Shown piece by piece: positions 1-7,129 of a stretch of 11,224 nucleotides of DNA. Origin of the DNA: Mucilaginibacter_A sp050954865 (GTDB lineage Bacteria; Bacteroidota; Bacteroidia; Sphingobacteriales; Sphingobacteriaceae); assembly GCA_050954865.1 (NCBI GenBank), contig JBPBQN010000027.1, forward strand, positions 1 to 11,224, given 5' to 3'. Numbering within the stretch: the stretch's first letter is position 1; every line of letters starts with the position of its first letter. The notes under the pieces were generated by a model. It did not search any database, was not told the DNA's origin, and saw nothing but the letters and a program-made list of their open reading frames with translations. Both the position numbers and the translations under genes were made by a program.

Positions 1-147
1 CACCTTTATTATTCCACATTACATAGCTTTTATTTTTTTCCATACATTTTTTCTTTAAATATAAGTAATTCTAGTATTAATTACATATTGTGCTTTCTTA
101 TGGCTTAGGATTATTAATCCTTCTATTTTACACCGAAAAACCAATCA
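1..147. other. AT-rich intergenic region downstream of parE
   Basis: No open reading frame, RNA gene or convincing terminator is visible here. The only structure is the short dyad AGGATTATTAATCCT at 107-121, which has 7-bp arms around one base, too tight for a good hairpin, and no T-run follows it on the minus strand where parE transcription would end. In many Bacteroidota parC follows parE; no parC coding sequence begins within these bases, but the window ends here, so its absence cannot be concluded. Confidence 0.6.
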
Positions 148-2022
148 TTAAGCCACCACCGCTTCCTCCAAAATATCAACCTCAATCCTCAAATTCTGGA
201 TAATATGCTGCTGCCTATCCGGCGTATTTTTTCCCATAAAATACTCCAGCAGCGATTTGATATTAGCTTCCTTCAAAAACACTGGATCCAAGCGAATATC
301 TTTCCCGATAAACAAACCAAATTCTTCCGGCGAAATCTCACCCAAACCTTTAAAACGGGTAATTTCCGGCTTGTTGCCCAGCTTATGGATGGCGCGCTGG
401 CGTTCTTCATCACTGTAACAGTAAATGGTTTCCTTTTTGTTGCGCACCCGGAAAAGCGGCGTTTGTAAAATAGAAACATGACCAGCTTTTACCAGATCCG
501 GAAAAAACTGCAGAAAAAAGGTCATTAAAAGAAGCCGGATGTGCATTCCGTCAACGTCAGCATCGGTTGCAATCACGATGTTGTTGTAACGCAAACCATC
601 CAAACCATCTTCAATATTTAAAGCGTGTTGCAGCAGGTTAAATTCCTCATTTTCATAAACCACTTTTTTGGTGAGGCCAAAACAGTTCAGCGGTTTTCCT
701 TTCAAGCTGAAAACAGCCTGCGTTTGCACATCACGCGATTTGGTGATGGAACCACTGGCAGAATCTCCTTCGGTGATAAACAATGTGGTATCTTGTTTCC
801 GCTCGTGCGTATCTTCAAAATGCAGTTTGCAATCGCGCAGTTTTTTGTTGTGTAGCGATGCTTTTTTGGCGCGTTCATTGGCCAGTTTTTTAATGCCGGC
901 AATATCTTTACGTTCCCGTTCTGATTGTAAAATGCGTTTCAGTAAACCATCAGCCGTAGCCGGGTTTTTATGCAGATGATCGTCCAGCGCTTTCTTCACA
1001 AAATCATTGATGAAACCGCGTACCGACGGACCGTCTTCCGCAATATTCTGCGAACCTAATTTGGTTTTGGTTTGAGATTCAAAAACCGGTTCTTGAACCC
1101 GAATTGAAACGGCTGCAACGATAGAAGCACGAACATCAGCGGCATCAAACTCTTTTTTGTAAAACTCGCGGATGGTTTTTACAACCGCTTCGCGAAAAGC
1201 TGCCTGGTGCGTGCCGCCTTGCGTGGTGTGCTGCCCGTTTACGAAAGAATAATATTCCTCGCCGTATTGCTGGCCGTGCGTCATCGCAATTTCAATATCT
1301 TCTCCTTTTAAGTGGATGATCGGGTAACGCAGGTTTTCGGTATCGGTATTTTTAACCAGCAAATCATGCAGCCCTTTTTCAGAATGATATTTTTGCCCAT
1401 TAAAATTTATTGTTAAGCCAGCATTCAGGAAAACATAATTCCAGATCATGTTTTCGGCAAACTCCGCAATAAAACGGTAATGCCGGAAAATACTGTCATC
1501 CGGCAAAAAACTAATGGCCGTGCCATTACGCTGCGTGGTATCTTTTTCTTCTTCGCGCAGCAATTCGCCTTTGCTGAATTCGGCAATTTTAGTTCGGTTA
1601 TCGCGGTAAGATTGCACAATGAAATTGCTGGAAAGCGCGTTTACAGCTTTTGTCCCAACACCGTTCAAACCGACCGATTTCTGGAATGCTTTGCTGTCAT
1701 ATTTTCCGCCGGTGTTAATTTTAGATACGCAATCAATCACTTTTCCCAGCGGAATACCGCGACCATAATCCCGAACGGCAATTTTATGTTCGCCCAAATT
1801 AATGTCGATGGTGCGGCCGGCACCCATCACAAATTCATCGATCGAATTATCTACAATTTCTTTTAGCAATACATAAATGCCGTCATCATAAGCAGAACCA
1901 TCGCCCAACTTACCAATATACATGCCCGGCCGCAAGCGGATATGCTCCTTCCAATCCAGCGAACGAATGCTGTCTTCACTGTAATTAATTGAATTTGCGG
2001 GAATTTGATTACTTGTCGGCAT
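148..2022 (-). CDS. parE: DNA topoisomerase IV subunit B (ParE)
   Basis: ATPase subunit of the type IIA topoisomerase that, with ParC, decatenates daughter chromosomes in the cytoplasm. The 624 residues match the usual ParE length (about 630). The GHKL ATPase domain shows EIVDNSIDE at 55-63 (E55 as likely general base, N59 for magnesium), DYGRGIP at 85-91 and the ATP-lid segment ending SVGLNGVG near 116-123. The transducer domain carries QTKTKLGSQ at 317-325. The TOPRIM domain shows EGDSASGS at 418-425 and DADVDG at 487-492, followed by RFKGLGE at 556-562. The serine in EGDSASGS and SLKGKPLN at 439-446 favour ParE over GyrB, which usually has EGDSAGGS and LRGKILN; this distinction is family knowledge. 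The ATG at 2022 gives a natural N-terminus before the DWKEHIRLRPGMYIG core. It is not obviously part of the sugar operon upstream: 122 bp and a possible promoter lie between. Confidence 0.95.
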   Translation of the reverse strand: MPTSNQIPANSINYSEDSIRSLDWKEHIRLRPGMYIGKLGDGSAYDDGIYVLLKEIVDNSIDEFVMGAGRTIDINLGEHKIAVRDYGRGIPLGKVIDCVSKINTGGKYDSKAFQKSVGLNGVGTKAVNALSSNFIVQSYRDNRTKIAEFSKGELLREEEKDTTQRNGTAISFLPDDSIFRHYRFIAEFAENMIWNYVFLNAGLTINFNGQKYHSEKGLHDLLVKNTDTENLRYPIIHLKGEDIEIAMTHGQQYGEEYYSFVNGQHTTQGGTHQAAFREAVVKTIREFYKKEFDAADVRASIVAAVSIRVQEPVFESQTKTKLGSQNIAEDGPSVRGFINDFVKKALDDHLHKNPATADGLLKRILQSERERKDIAGIKKLANERAKKASLHNKKLRDCKLHFEDTHERKQDTTLFITEGDSASGSITKSRDVQTQAVFSLKGKPLNCFGLTKKVVYENEEFNLLQHALNIEDGLDGLRYNNIVIATDADVDGMHIRLLLMTFFLQFFPDLVKAGHVSILQTPLFRVRNKKETIYCYSDEERQRAIHKLGNKPEITRFKGLGEISPEEFGLFIGKDIRLDPVFLKEANIKSLLEYFMGKNTPDRQQHIIQNLRIEVDILEEAVVA

Positions 2023-2047
2023 GATAACTTTGCTACTAATTTTAGCA

Positions 2048-2055
2048 CAAATTTA
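2048..2055 (-). promoter_or_regulatory. Possible parE promoter -7 box
   Basis: Read on the minus strand, TAAATTTG matches the Bacteroidota -7 consensus TAnnTTTG exactly and would place transcription start about 15-20 nt before the parE ATG. No good TTTG or TTG stands 18-21 bp further upstream, so support is one-sided. Confidence 0.3.
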
Positions 2056-2130
2056 TCAAAATCCAAAGATTTTACCTTATAACGAAGGCTTTAAGTTGAA
2101 AAATTACACAAAATGTGGAGAAATTTTAGG

Positions 2131-2146
2131 TGATAAAAACAGCATC
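2131..2146 (-). repeat. Boundary repeat element, copy 1 (kduI stop)
   Basis: The plus strand reads TGATAAAAACAGCATC. The 15-mer GATAAAAACAGCATC (2132-2146) is identical to stretches at 4783-4797 and 4964-4978. This copy overlaps the first two bases of the kduI stop codon complement (2145-2147) and lies in the kduI-parE gap. An exact 15-mer three times in 11 kb is not expected by chance. The function is unknown. Confidence 0.6.
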
Positions 2147-2975
2147 AACGCAACTCGCTGATTGCAACCGGATCCATATCGCCGTAAACCAGATTTTCAC
2201 CAGCCATTCCCCAAATAAAACCGTAATTGGTGGTGCCGCAACCCGAATGGATTGACCACGGCGGAGAAACAATCGCTTCGTGATTGGCCACCAGCAAATG
2301 CCGCGTTTCCTGCGGTTCGCCCATCAAATGCAGCACGCGATGTTCTGATGGAACATCAAAATAAAAATAAGCTTCCATGCGGCGCGTGTGCGTATGCGCC
2401 GGCATGGTGTTCCAAACACTGCCGGTGCTTAAAATCGTCAATCCCATTACGAGTTGACAACTTTTGATTCCATCCAGATGAACATAACGGTAAATAGTAC
2501 GCTCATTGGCCGTTTCTACAGCACCCATTTTGCCCGGAGAAGCTTCATCTTTCGTCATTTTTTGGGCAGGATAAACAGCATGGGCCGGCGATGAAAGCAG
2601 GTAAAACACAGCTGGTTGATTGGGATCAACACTAGAAAAACTAACTTCTTTCGTTCCTTTTCCTAAATACAAACAGGTTAGTTTTTCCAGGTCGAATGTT
2701 TGTCCGTCTGCTTCTACTTTTCCGTTTCCGCCAACGTTGATGATGCCAATTTCTCTTCGTTCTAAAAAATATTCGGCACGTAATTCCGGGTGGTTTTCCA
2801 GTTTTAAAGTTTGATTTACCGGTTTTGCTCCACCGATGATCACGCGATCATAATGCGAGTAAACTAATCTCACTTCATCATCAACCATGATATTTTTTGC
2901 CAAAAAATTAGCGCGCAATTCCTGCGTGTTCATCTGGCTGGTTTCTTTCGGACTATTTTGAAATCTGATTTCCAT
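2145..2975 (-). CDS. kduI: 5-keto-4-deoxyuronate isomerase (KduI)
   Basis: Cytoplasmic zinc-dependent isomerase that converts 5-keto-4-deoxyuronate (4-deoxy-L-threo-5-hexosulose uronate) to 3-deoxy-D-glycero-2,5-hexodiulosonate, the step before KduD in breakdown of unsaturated uronate from pectin. At 276 residues it is close to the E. coli enzyme (278). Cupin metal ligands known from that family are all visible: H194, H196 and E201 in MPAHTHTRRMEAYFYF, and H243 in WSIHSGCG. Other family blocks are VYSHYDRVIIGGAKP (39-52), YFLERREIGIINVGG (69-83) and the end segment IWGMAGENLVYGDMDPVA. The ATG at 2975 gives the N-terminal length normal for the family; the internal M15 (before NTQELRANFL) is a less likely alternative. 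It follows kduD with a 27-bp gap and is probably cotranscribed with it. A boundary repeat element lies directly upstream. Confidence 0.96.
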   Translation of the reverse strand: MEIRFQNSPKETSQMNTQELRANFLAKNIMVDDEVRLVYSHYDRVIIGGAKPVNQTLKLENHPELRAEYFLERREIGIINVGGNGKVEADGQTFDLEKLTCLYLGKGTKEVSFSSVDPNQPAVFYLLSSPAHAVYPAQKMTKDEASPGKMGAVETANERTIYRYVHLDGIKSCQLVMGLTILSTGSVWNTMPAHTHTRRMEAYFYFDVPSEHRVLHLMGEPQETRHLLVANHEAIVSPPWSIHSGCGTTNYGFIWGMAGENLVYGDMDPVAISELR

Positions 2976-2978
2976 TGT

Positions 2979-3001
2979 GATACTTCTTTTATCGGTATAA
3001 A
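2979..3001 (+). repeat. Boundary repeat element, copy 2 (kduD-kduI gap)
   Basis: The plus strand reads GATACTTCTTTTATCGGTAT and continues AAA. It agrees with the minus-strand reading of the element at 4956-4978 at 20 of 23 positions. It fills nearly all of the 27-bp kduD-kduI gap and contains the arms ATAC and GTAT. On the kduI sense strand it presents TAAAAGAAG ending 8 nt before the start codon, so a role as a translation-initiation region is an alternative. Confidence 0.55.
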
Positions 3002-3002
3002 T

Positions 3003-3770
3003 TTAGCGGCCCATCCAGCCGCCGTCAACTGTTAAAATGGTTCCATGCACATAATTCGCAGCTTTTGAGGCGAGAAATACAGCCGGACCTTTAAAATCTT
3101 CTGCTTCGCCCCAGCGCGCTGCCGGAATGCGAGATAATATTGATGCGCTTCTTTCTGGATCGTTACGCAAAGCCTCCGTATTATCCGTAGCGATATAACC
3201 CGGCGCAATGCCGTTTACGTTGATACCTTTTGAAGCCCATTCGTTGGATAACGCTTTAATTAAACTGCCCAAAGCGGCTTTACTGGCAGCATAACCTGGC
3301 ACCGTGATTCCGCCTTAAAAAGTTAATAACGAACAGGTAAAAATGATTTTGCCCGAACTTTGCTCCAGCATTTTTTTGCCGATTTCCCGAGCCAAAATAA
3401 ATGGCGCATCCAGGTTTACGGCCATCACTTTGTCCCACATTTCATCAGGATGTTCGGCGGCTGGTTTGCGCAAAATCATGCCGGCGTTGTTAATTAAAAT
3501 ATCGATTTGGGGATTTTCTGCAAAAAGCTTTTCTAAAAATTCATATAGTTTGTTCCGATCAGAAAAATCTGCCTGATAAGCTTTAAATTTTCGCCCCAAA
3601 GCTAAAATTTCTTTTTCGATGGTGCTGTTTTCCAGTTCCAGCGAAGCCGAAACGCCAATTACATCGGCACCAGCTTCGGCCATTGCCAGAGCCATTGCTT
3701 TGCCGATTCCGCGGTTGCAGCCGGTTGCCAAAACGGTTTTTCCGGATAAATCGAATAAATTAGGGATCAT
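3003..3770 (-). pseudogene. kduD: 2-dehydro-3-deoxy-D-gluconate 5-dehydrogenase (KduD), interrupted by an in-frame TAA
   Basis: Short-chain dehydrogenase that reduces 2,5-diketo-3-deoxygluconate to 2-keto-3-deoxygluconate, directly after KduI. The frame from the ATG at 3770 to the stop at 3003 encodes 255 positions, the normal family length, but codon 152 is TAA (complement of 3315-3317). Before the stop are the NAD(P) motif TGCNRGIG (16-23), NNAG (94-97), N119 and S147. After it, in the same frame, come GGITVPGYAASK with the catalytic Y160 and K164, and the family-typical end DGGWMGR. Homologues usually read LLTFQGG at the break, so a C-to-T change (CAA to TAA) explains it. The 151-residue product would lack the Tyr/Lys pair and should be inactive. 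Everything else is intact, so this is either a very recent mutation or a sequencing/assembly error. A restart at GTG 3302 would give only the C-terminal 99 residues without the nucleotide-binding fold. Confidence 0.9.
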
Positions 3771-3806
3771 TTTTTAGGCTGATTAACGCCGGAAAGATAG
3801 AAGTTC

Positions 3807-4823
3807 TTATTTAGATATTTCTACTACCGGCCATCCTGAACTGTCCCAACTCAGTTTTTCGATCCTTAATTTCGGGATTCCCTGATCTGTAGCATCATAA
3901 CCATGAAAAATTATATAATCAGTATTCTGGTCGGTAAAAACAGCATTGTGGCCAACGCCGTGCCAATGTTCATCGCCCTGCAACAAAATGGTGCCGCCAC
4001 CTTTAACCAACGGCAAGCCGGCTTCATCCAAATACGGACCTTGTAGTTTTTTTGAGCGGCCGATAATCATTTTATAAGTGCTTTCCGGGCCTTTACAGCA
4101 ATAATCTATCGAAGCAAAAAGGTAATAATAGTTGTTTTTGGGGAAGATGAATGCGCCCTCAATTGCATTGTCACCAGCATCAACCGGATAGTTATCGGTG
4201 TCTGAACGATCATTGGGTTCATCTTTTTTGCGGCTGGCAATGGTAGGCAAATGCGCCGGATTTTGATCGATACTTAACCGGTCTTGCTTTAGTTTTACTA
4301 GTTTCAATCCCTCCCAAAAAGAACCAAAAGCTAAGTAAGGCGTTCCTTTTTTGTCCGTAATCAGGTTTGGGTCGATAGCATTCCAATTGGTTTTTCCGGG
4401 ATAAGATTGGATAACCATGCCATGATCAACCCAGTGATAATCAGGATCATCCGCATGCAAAGTTTTATTGGTGGCCACGCCAATGGCCGAAGTGTTTTTG
4501 CCAAAAGCCGAAACCGAATAATACAAATAGTACAAGCCGTTGTAAAACGAAATATCCGGTGCCCAAAAATCGCCATTAAAACCCGGAATGGCATCAATGG
4601 CCCATTGTGGTGCTTCTGCAAAAACTGGTTCTTCATGTTTCCAATTGATCATATCTGTGGATGACCATTTGTTAATTCCTTTTCCGGTACAAAAAATATA
4701 GTACAAGCTGTCTTGCTTGATGATCACCGGATCATGAACAGAAATATCAGTTTGCAAATTTTGCGCAGACAAATTTTCAACCGATAAAAACAGCATCGGT
4801 AGCAGTATAAAAAGTCTGTTCAT
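3807..4823 (-). CDS. Secreted GH43 glycosidase, probable arabinan endo-1,5-alpha-L-arabinosidase
   Basis: Five-bladed beta-propeller hydrolase that would cut the alpha-1,5-arabinan backbone outside the cytoplasm. Residues 1-20 form a signal peptide (short charged start, hydrophobic LFILLPMLFL core, likely cut after NLSA). The three GH43 acidic residues are visible: general base D31 in SVHDPVII, pKa-modulating D151 in NAIDPNL, and proton donor E222 in AIEGAFIF. GFNGDFWAPDISFYNGLYYLYYS (81-103) and GHNAVF (291-296) are characteristic of the arabinanase branch; the histidine of the latter is usually a metal ligand. At 338 residues it is a single-domain enzyme. An exoacting or arabinofuranosidase specificity cannot be excluded from sequence. 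The start follows from the signal peptide. It is 36 bp upstream of kduD. Its upstream gap of 160 bp is larger than others in the cluster. The code for the signal peptide contains a copy of the repeat element. Confidence 0.88.
   Translation of the reverse strand: MNRLFILLPMLFLSVENLSAQNLQTDISVHDPVIIKQDSLYYIFCTGKGINKWSSTDMINWKHEEPVFAEAPQWAIDAIPGFNGDFWAPDISFYNGLYYLYYSVSAFGKNTSAIGVATNKTLHADDPDYHWVDHGMVIQSYPGKTNWNAIDPNLITDKKGTPYLAFGSFWEGLKLVKLKQDRLSIDQNPAHLPTIASRKKDEPNDRSDTDNYPVDAGDNAIEGAFIFPKNNYYYLFASIDYCCKGPESTYKMIIGRSKKLQGPYLDEAGLPLVKGGGTILLQGDEHWHGVGHNAVFTDQNTDYIIFHGYDATDQGIPKLRIEKLSWDSSGWPVVEISK
4783..4797 (-). repeat. Boundary repeat element, copy 3 (inside GH43 signal-peptide code)
   Basis: The plus strand reads GATAAAAACAGCATC, the same 15-mer as copies 1 and 4. 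With flanks it is CCGATAAAAACAGCATCGG (4781-4799), which has 5-bp inverted ends CCGAT/ATCGG. On the coding strand it supplies residues P9 to S14 or so of the GH43 signal peptide. It is the one clear intragenic copy, though still within 45 bp of the gene start. Confidence 0.55.
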
Positions 4824-4946
4824 GGCCTTTAATTTATTTAATTTTAACGCCTTCGCCCGTCATTATACGCGCTAAATTATGCCTCAGTATTATCATGTAG
4901 ATAATCGATACAACACAGATTGTGTTTCAGGTTAATAATAAAATAT
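4824..4946 (-). promoter_or_regulatory. GH43 upstream region with two small dyads and a weak promoter match
   Basis: Two perfect short inverted repeats stand 6 bp apart: ATTATC-ATGTA-GATAAT (4889-4905) and AACACA-GAT-TGTGTT (4912-4926). On the minus strand TTG (4911-4913), 18 bp, then TAATACTG (4885-4892) is a partial match to the Bacteroidota promoter pattern. Together with the hairpin just upstream, this suggests that GH43 and the genes after it may have their own transcription start. This is inference from spacing; the promoter match is poor. Confidence 0.3.
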
Positions 4947-4978
4947 GATGCTGTTTTTATACCGATAAAAACAGCATC
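4947..4978 (-). terminator. Perfect 14-bp hairpin, possible terminator, made of two facing copies of the repeat element (copy 4)
   Basis: GATGCTGTTTTTAT (4947-4960), loop ACCG, ATAAAAACAGCATC (4965-4978): all 14 pairs match. It begins 5 nt after the stop codon of the broken glycosidase gene on the minus strand and is followed there by ATATTTTATTATT, which is T-rich but not a clean T-run. The stem is mostly A-T (4 G-C pairs). It could terminate or attenuate the upstream GH51 transcript, or stabilise RNA ends after processing. Because each arm equals the dispersed 15-mer element found elsewhere, it may instead be a repeat that has doubled in inverted orientation. Confidence 0.5.
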
Positions 4979-4983
4979 TGAAT

Positions 4984-5440
4984 TTAAGATTTTTTATACC
5001 TGAAAACATTCACGGAATAAGGCTCGAGCTTTAGATGTAATTTATTTTTAATTAAAGAAGGCATTTTTTCGGCAATTGGTTTTAACGCAGAAGGATTTGA
5101 AAAAGAATTAACAGCATCTAAATTTGTACTGCTTATACATTCCGAATTACCACTGTAAGGTTTGAGCTTAATTCCATCAAAAACAAAATCAGCTTCTTGC
5201 GGATTTTGTGTGGTGTTAACTATTTTAACAATCAGGTCAGTATTTTCCAATTCCTTCCGAAAACCACGCACCCGAAGCACCAAAACTGGCAATCGTTTGT
5301 GCTTTGTTTTTGATGTTGATGGTAAACACAATTGACTGACTGAAACCGGCCGCATTGATCAGCAAAAAAACTGCTAAAAATAGGAGGATCGGTTTCATCA
5401 TTTTTCGCTTCACAAAAATCATTTTCAAAATAAAACGCAT
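4984..5440 (-). pseudogene. Glycosidase gene remnant: GH30-like N-terminus joined out of frame to a GH51-like C-terminus
   Basis: The frame starting at 5440 (more likely signal-peptide start at 5401 or 5398, MMKPILLFLAVF...) has a signal peptide ending near GFSQ, then the segment AQTIASFGASGAWFSEGIGKY and stops at 5237-5239. FGASGAW with a following G-K-Y-W is typical of GH30-type hydrolases. From about 5255 to 4984 another frame reads ENTDLIVKIVNTTQNPQ..., then LDAVNSFSNPSALKP and LEPYSVNVFRYKK, the usual C-terminal beta domain of GH51 arabinofuranosidases. Both catalytic domains are missing. The frames meet in GGAATTGGAAAATACTG (minus strand, 5238-5254), which makes sense in both (GIGKYW and ELENT). 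So two glycosidase genes seem to have been fused by a deletion of several kb, or by an assembly collapse. It lies 13 bp after the intact GH51 gene. Family assignment of such short pieces is moderately sure. Confidence 0.7.
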
Positions 5441-5452
5441 GCTTCTTTTACC
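5438..5452 (+). repeat. Boundary repeat element, copy 5 (GH51-remnant gap)
   Basis: The plus strand reads CATGCTTCTTTTACC. It fills the 13-bp gap between the GH51 stop codon (5454-5456) and the first ATG of the glycosidase remnant, whose start codon complement is the CAT of the element. On the minus strand this is GGTAAAAGAAGCATG. Confidence 0.45.
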
Positions 5453-5453
5453 A

Positions 5454-6998
5454 CTACTTTTTCAGGGTTAAAACAACCACACTCAGCGGCGGCAACTCGG
5501 TAACCAATTGTCCGCCCTGCTTTTTTGCACCAGTAAAAACAGCAGTGGTTATTTTGTTGGGCTGATCAAAAGAATTATAATCCGTAAATTTTGCCGAAGT
5601 AACCATGCGGCCTTGCACTGTTTTAAAATCCACACCTTGCATGGCAGTACTTACAGTTATTTTTTTAGTATTGAGATTAACGAAAGAAATATGCACCACG
5701 CCGCTGCTATCTCTTGAAGCAGAAGCATTTACAGCCGGAATTTTTACATCATCAACCATATAATCTGGAGATTGAATGGTGATGGGCAGCAACGTTGCAT
5801 CCTGATGCACTTGGTACAAATCAAAAACGTGGTAAGTTGGCGTCAGGATCATTTTTTCCTTTTGAGTCAAAACCAAAGATTGCAGCACATTAACCGTTTG
5901 CGCGAGGTTTGCCATTTTCACCCGATCTGCATGATTGTTAAAAATATTCAGCGTTGTGCCTGCAATCAGCGCATCACGCATGCTGTTTTGCTGAAACAAA
6001 AATCCGGGATTGGTGCCTGGTTCTACGTTCGTCCAGATTCCCCATTCATCCACCACCATCGCTACTTTTTTTGCCGGATCATATTTATCCATAATGGCCG
6101 AATGCTTGTTCACCAGTTCTTCCATGTGCAGGCAGTTGCGCATGGTAGTGATGTATTGTTTTTCGTCAAAATTTGTGGCCGAACCCTTATCGCTCCAGTT
6201 GTTGGTTGGCAGCGTATAATAATGCAGCGACAAACCCCACGCTCTGGTACCGATGTTTTTCATGGCAACTTCCGTCCAGTGGTAATCATCGCTATTGGCT
6301 CCGCTGGCAATTTTTTTAAGCGGCGCACCTGGATAGTTTCGAGCATAAGTAGCATAACGCCTGAATTGATCGGAATAAAAATCAGGTGTCATGTTGCCGC
6401 CGCAGCCCCAGCTTTCGTTTCCAACGCCCCAAAAACTTACTTTAAATGGTTTTGGATGACCGTTTTCTGCACGCAAAGCAGCCATCGGACTAACGCCATC
6501 AAAGTTGAGATATTCTACCCATTTAGACATTTCTTCTACCGTACCGCTGCCCACATTTGCAGAAACATACGGCTCGCAGTTCAGCATTCCGCATAAATCT
6601 AAAAATTCGTTTGTGCCAAAACTGTTGTCTTCCGTAACGCCGCCCCAGTTGGTATTGACCATTTTTGGGCGATTTGTTCTTGGGCCGATGCCATCGCGCC
6701 AATGATATTCATCAGCAAAACAACCACCAGGCCAGCGCAGGTTTGGAATATGAATTTTTTTCAGCGCTTCTACAATATCCATGCGGATGCGGCCTTTGTT
6801 TGGAATCGACGATCCTTCCGAAACCCAGAAACCATCGTAAATGCTTCGACCTAAATGCTCAGAAAACTGACCATAAATATGCCGGCTGATCTGTGTTTTG
6901 GCATCTTTTCCGTTTAAAACAGCTTGTGCAGTTTGCTGACTGTAAACAGTTGCATTCAGCAAAAAAAACAAACAAAATAGTACACTTATTGGCTTCAT
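5454..6998 (-). CDS. Secreted GH51 alpha-L-arabinofuranosidase
   Basis: Retaining exo-enzyme that removes terminal alpha-L-arabinofuranosyl residues from arabinan or arabinoxylan. A signal peptide covers residues 1-20 (MKPIS, hydrophobic core, cut near VYS-QQ), so it acts in the periplasm or outside. The TIM-barrel carries RHIYGQFSEHLGRSIYDG (39-56), LRWPGGCFADEYHWRDGIGPR (87-107), the acid/base E195 in GVGNESWGCGG and the nucleophile E318 in VVDEWG. The C-terminal beta domain (about 400-514) has NSFDQPNKI and ends PPLSVVVLTLKK. The 514 residues are normal for the family. The start is fixed by the signal peptide. It is the first gene of the minus-strand cluster, divergent from the regulator, with a good promoter about 95 nt upstream. 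The remnant gene downstream resembles a second GH51 only in its C-terminus. GH51 assignment is firm; the exact polymer is inferred from the neighbours. Confidence 0.95.
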   Translation of the reverse strand: MKPISVLFCLFFLLNATVYSQQTAQAVLNGKDAKTQISRHIYGQFSEHLGRSIYDGFWVSEGSSIPNKGRIRMDIVEALKKIHIPNLRWPGGCFADEYHWRDGIGPRTNRPKMVNTNWGGVTEDNSFGTNEFLDLCGMLNCEPYVSANVGSGTVEEMSKWVEYLNFDGVSPMAALRAENGHPKPFKVSFWGVGNESWGCGGNMTPDFYSDQFRRYATYARNYPGAPLKKIASGANSDDYHWTEVAMKNIGTRAWGLSLHYYTLPTNNWSDKGSATNFDEKQYITTMRNCLHMEELVNKHSAIMDKYDPAKKVAMVVDEWGIWTNVEPGTNPGFLFQQNSMRDALIAGTTLNIFNNHADRVKMANLAQTVNVLQSLVLTQKEKMILTPTYHVFDLYQVHQDATLLPITIQSPDYMVDDVKIPAVNASASRDSSGVVHISFVNLNTKKITVSTAMQGVDFKTVQGRMVTSAKFTDYNSFDQPNKITTAVFTGAKKQGGQLVTELPPLSVVVLTLKK

Positions 6999-7016
6999 AA
7001 TATCGGTTTTAAGATG

Positions 7017-7030
7017 GATGCTTCTTTTAT
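7017..7030 (+). repeat. Boundary repeat element, copy 6 (GH51 leader)
   Basis: The plus strand reads GATGCTTCTTTTAT. It lies 18 nt upstream of the GH51 start codon, inside the predicted 5' leader. A separate TATCGGT, which is part of the longer element in copy 2, stands at 7001-7007. Confidence 0.45.
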
Positions 7031-7099
7031 AAGTTATTTTTTGGCAAAGCAGGCAGCAGATTATGTTATCATCAAACCAATGCGCTTAACTTGCAAAAC

Positions 7100-7129
7100 C
7101 AAATGTATAAACATTTTATAACCGTCAAA
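7100..7129 (-). promoter_or_regulatory. Bacteroidota-type promoter for the GH51 cluster
   Basis: On the minus strand TTTG (7126-7129), an 18-bp spacer and TACATTTG (7100-7107) match the -33 TTTG / -7 TAnnTTTG pattern of the Bacteroidota primary sigma factor. Transcription would begin near 7094, leaving a leader of about 95 nt. The left arm of the long inverted repeat (7110-7119) lies in the spacer, a position where a bound repressor would block the polymerase. Confidence 0.55.

Noticed and set aside
107..121. AGGATTATTAATCCT as a parE terminator
   Set aside because: The arms leave no proper loop and no T-run follows on the minus strand.
148..2022. Gene as gyrB
   Set aside because: EGDSASGS and SLKGKPLN are the ParE forms of the TOPRIM region in this phylum.
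3003..3770. Frameshift as cause of the kduD split
   Set aside because: Both halves are in the same reading frame, so a nonsense codon rather than an insertion or deletion explains it.
3931..3948. TCGGTAAAAACAGCATTG as a further repeat copy
   Set aside because: It encodes the conserved GH43 segment NAVFTD, so protein constraint explains the likeness; similar AAACAGC strings occur in several coding regions.
4984..5355. A free-standing 123-residue gene
   Set aside because: Its first 30 or so residues are an out-of-frame reading of the GH30-like piece; only the GH51-like part is meaningful, so it is annotated as part of a pseudogene.
5772..6596. 274-codon open frame on the plus strand
   Set aside because: It is antisense to the well-supported GH51 gene; its translation is rich in His, Cys, Arg and Ile with no recognisable domain.
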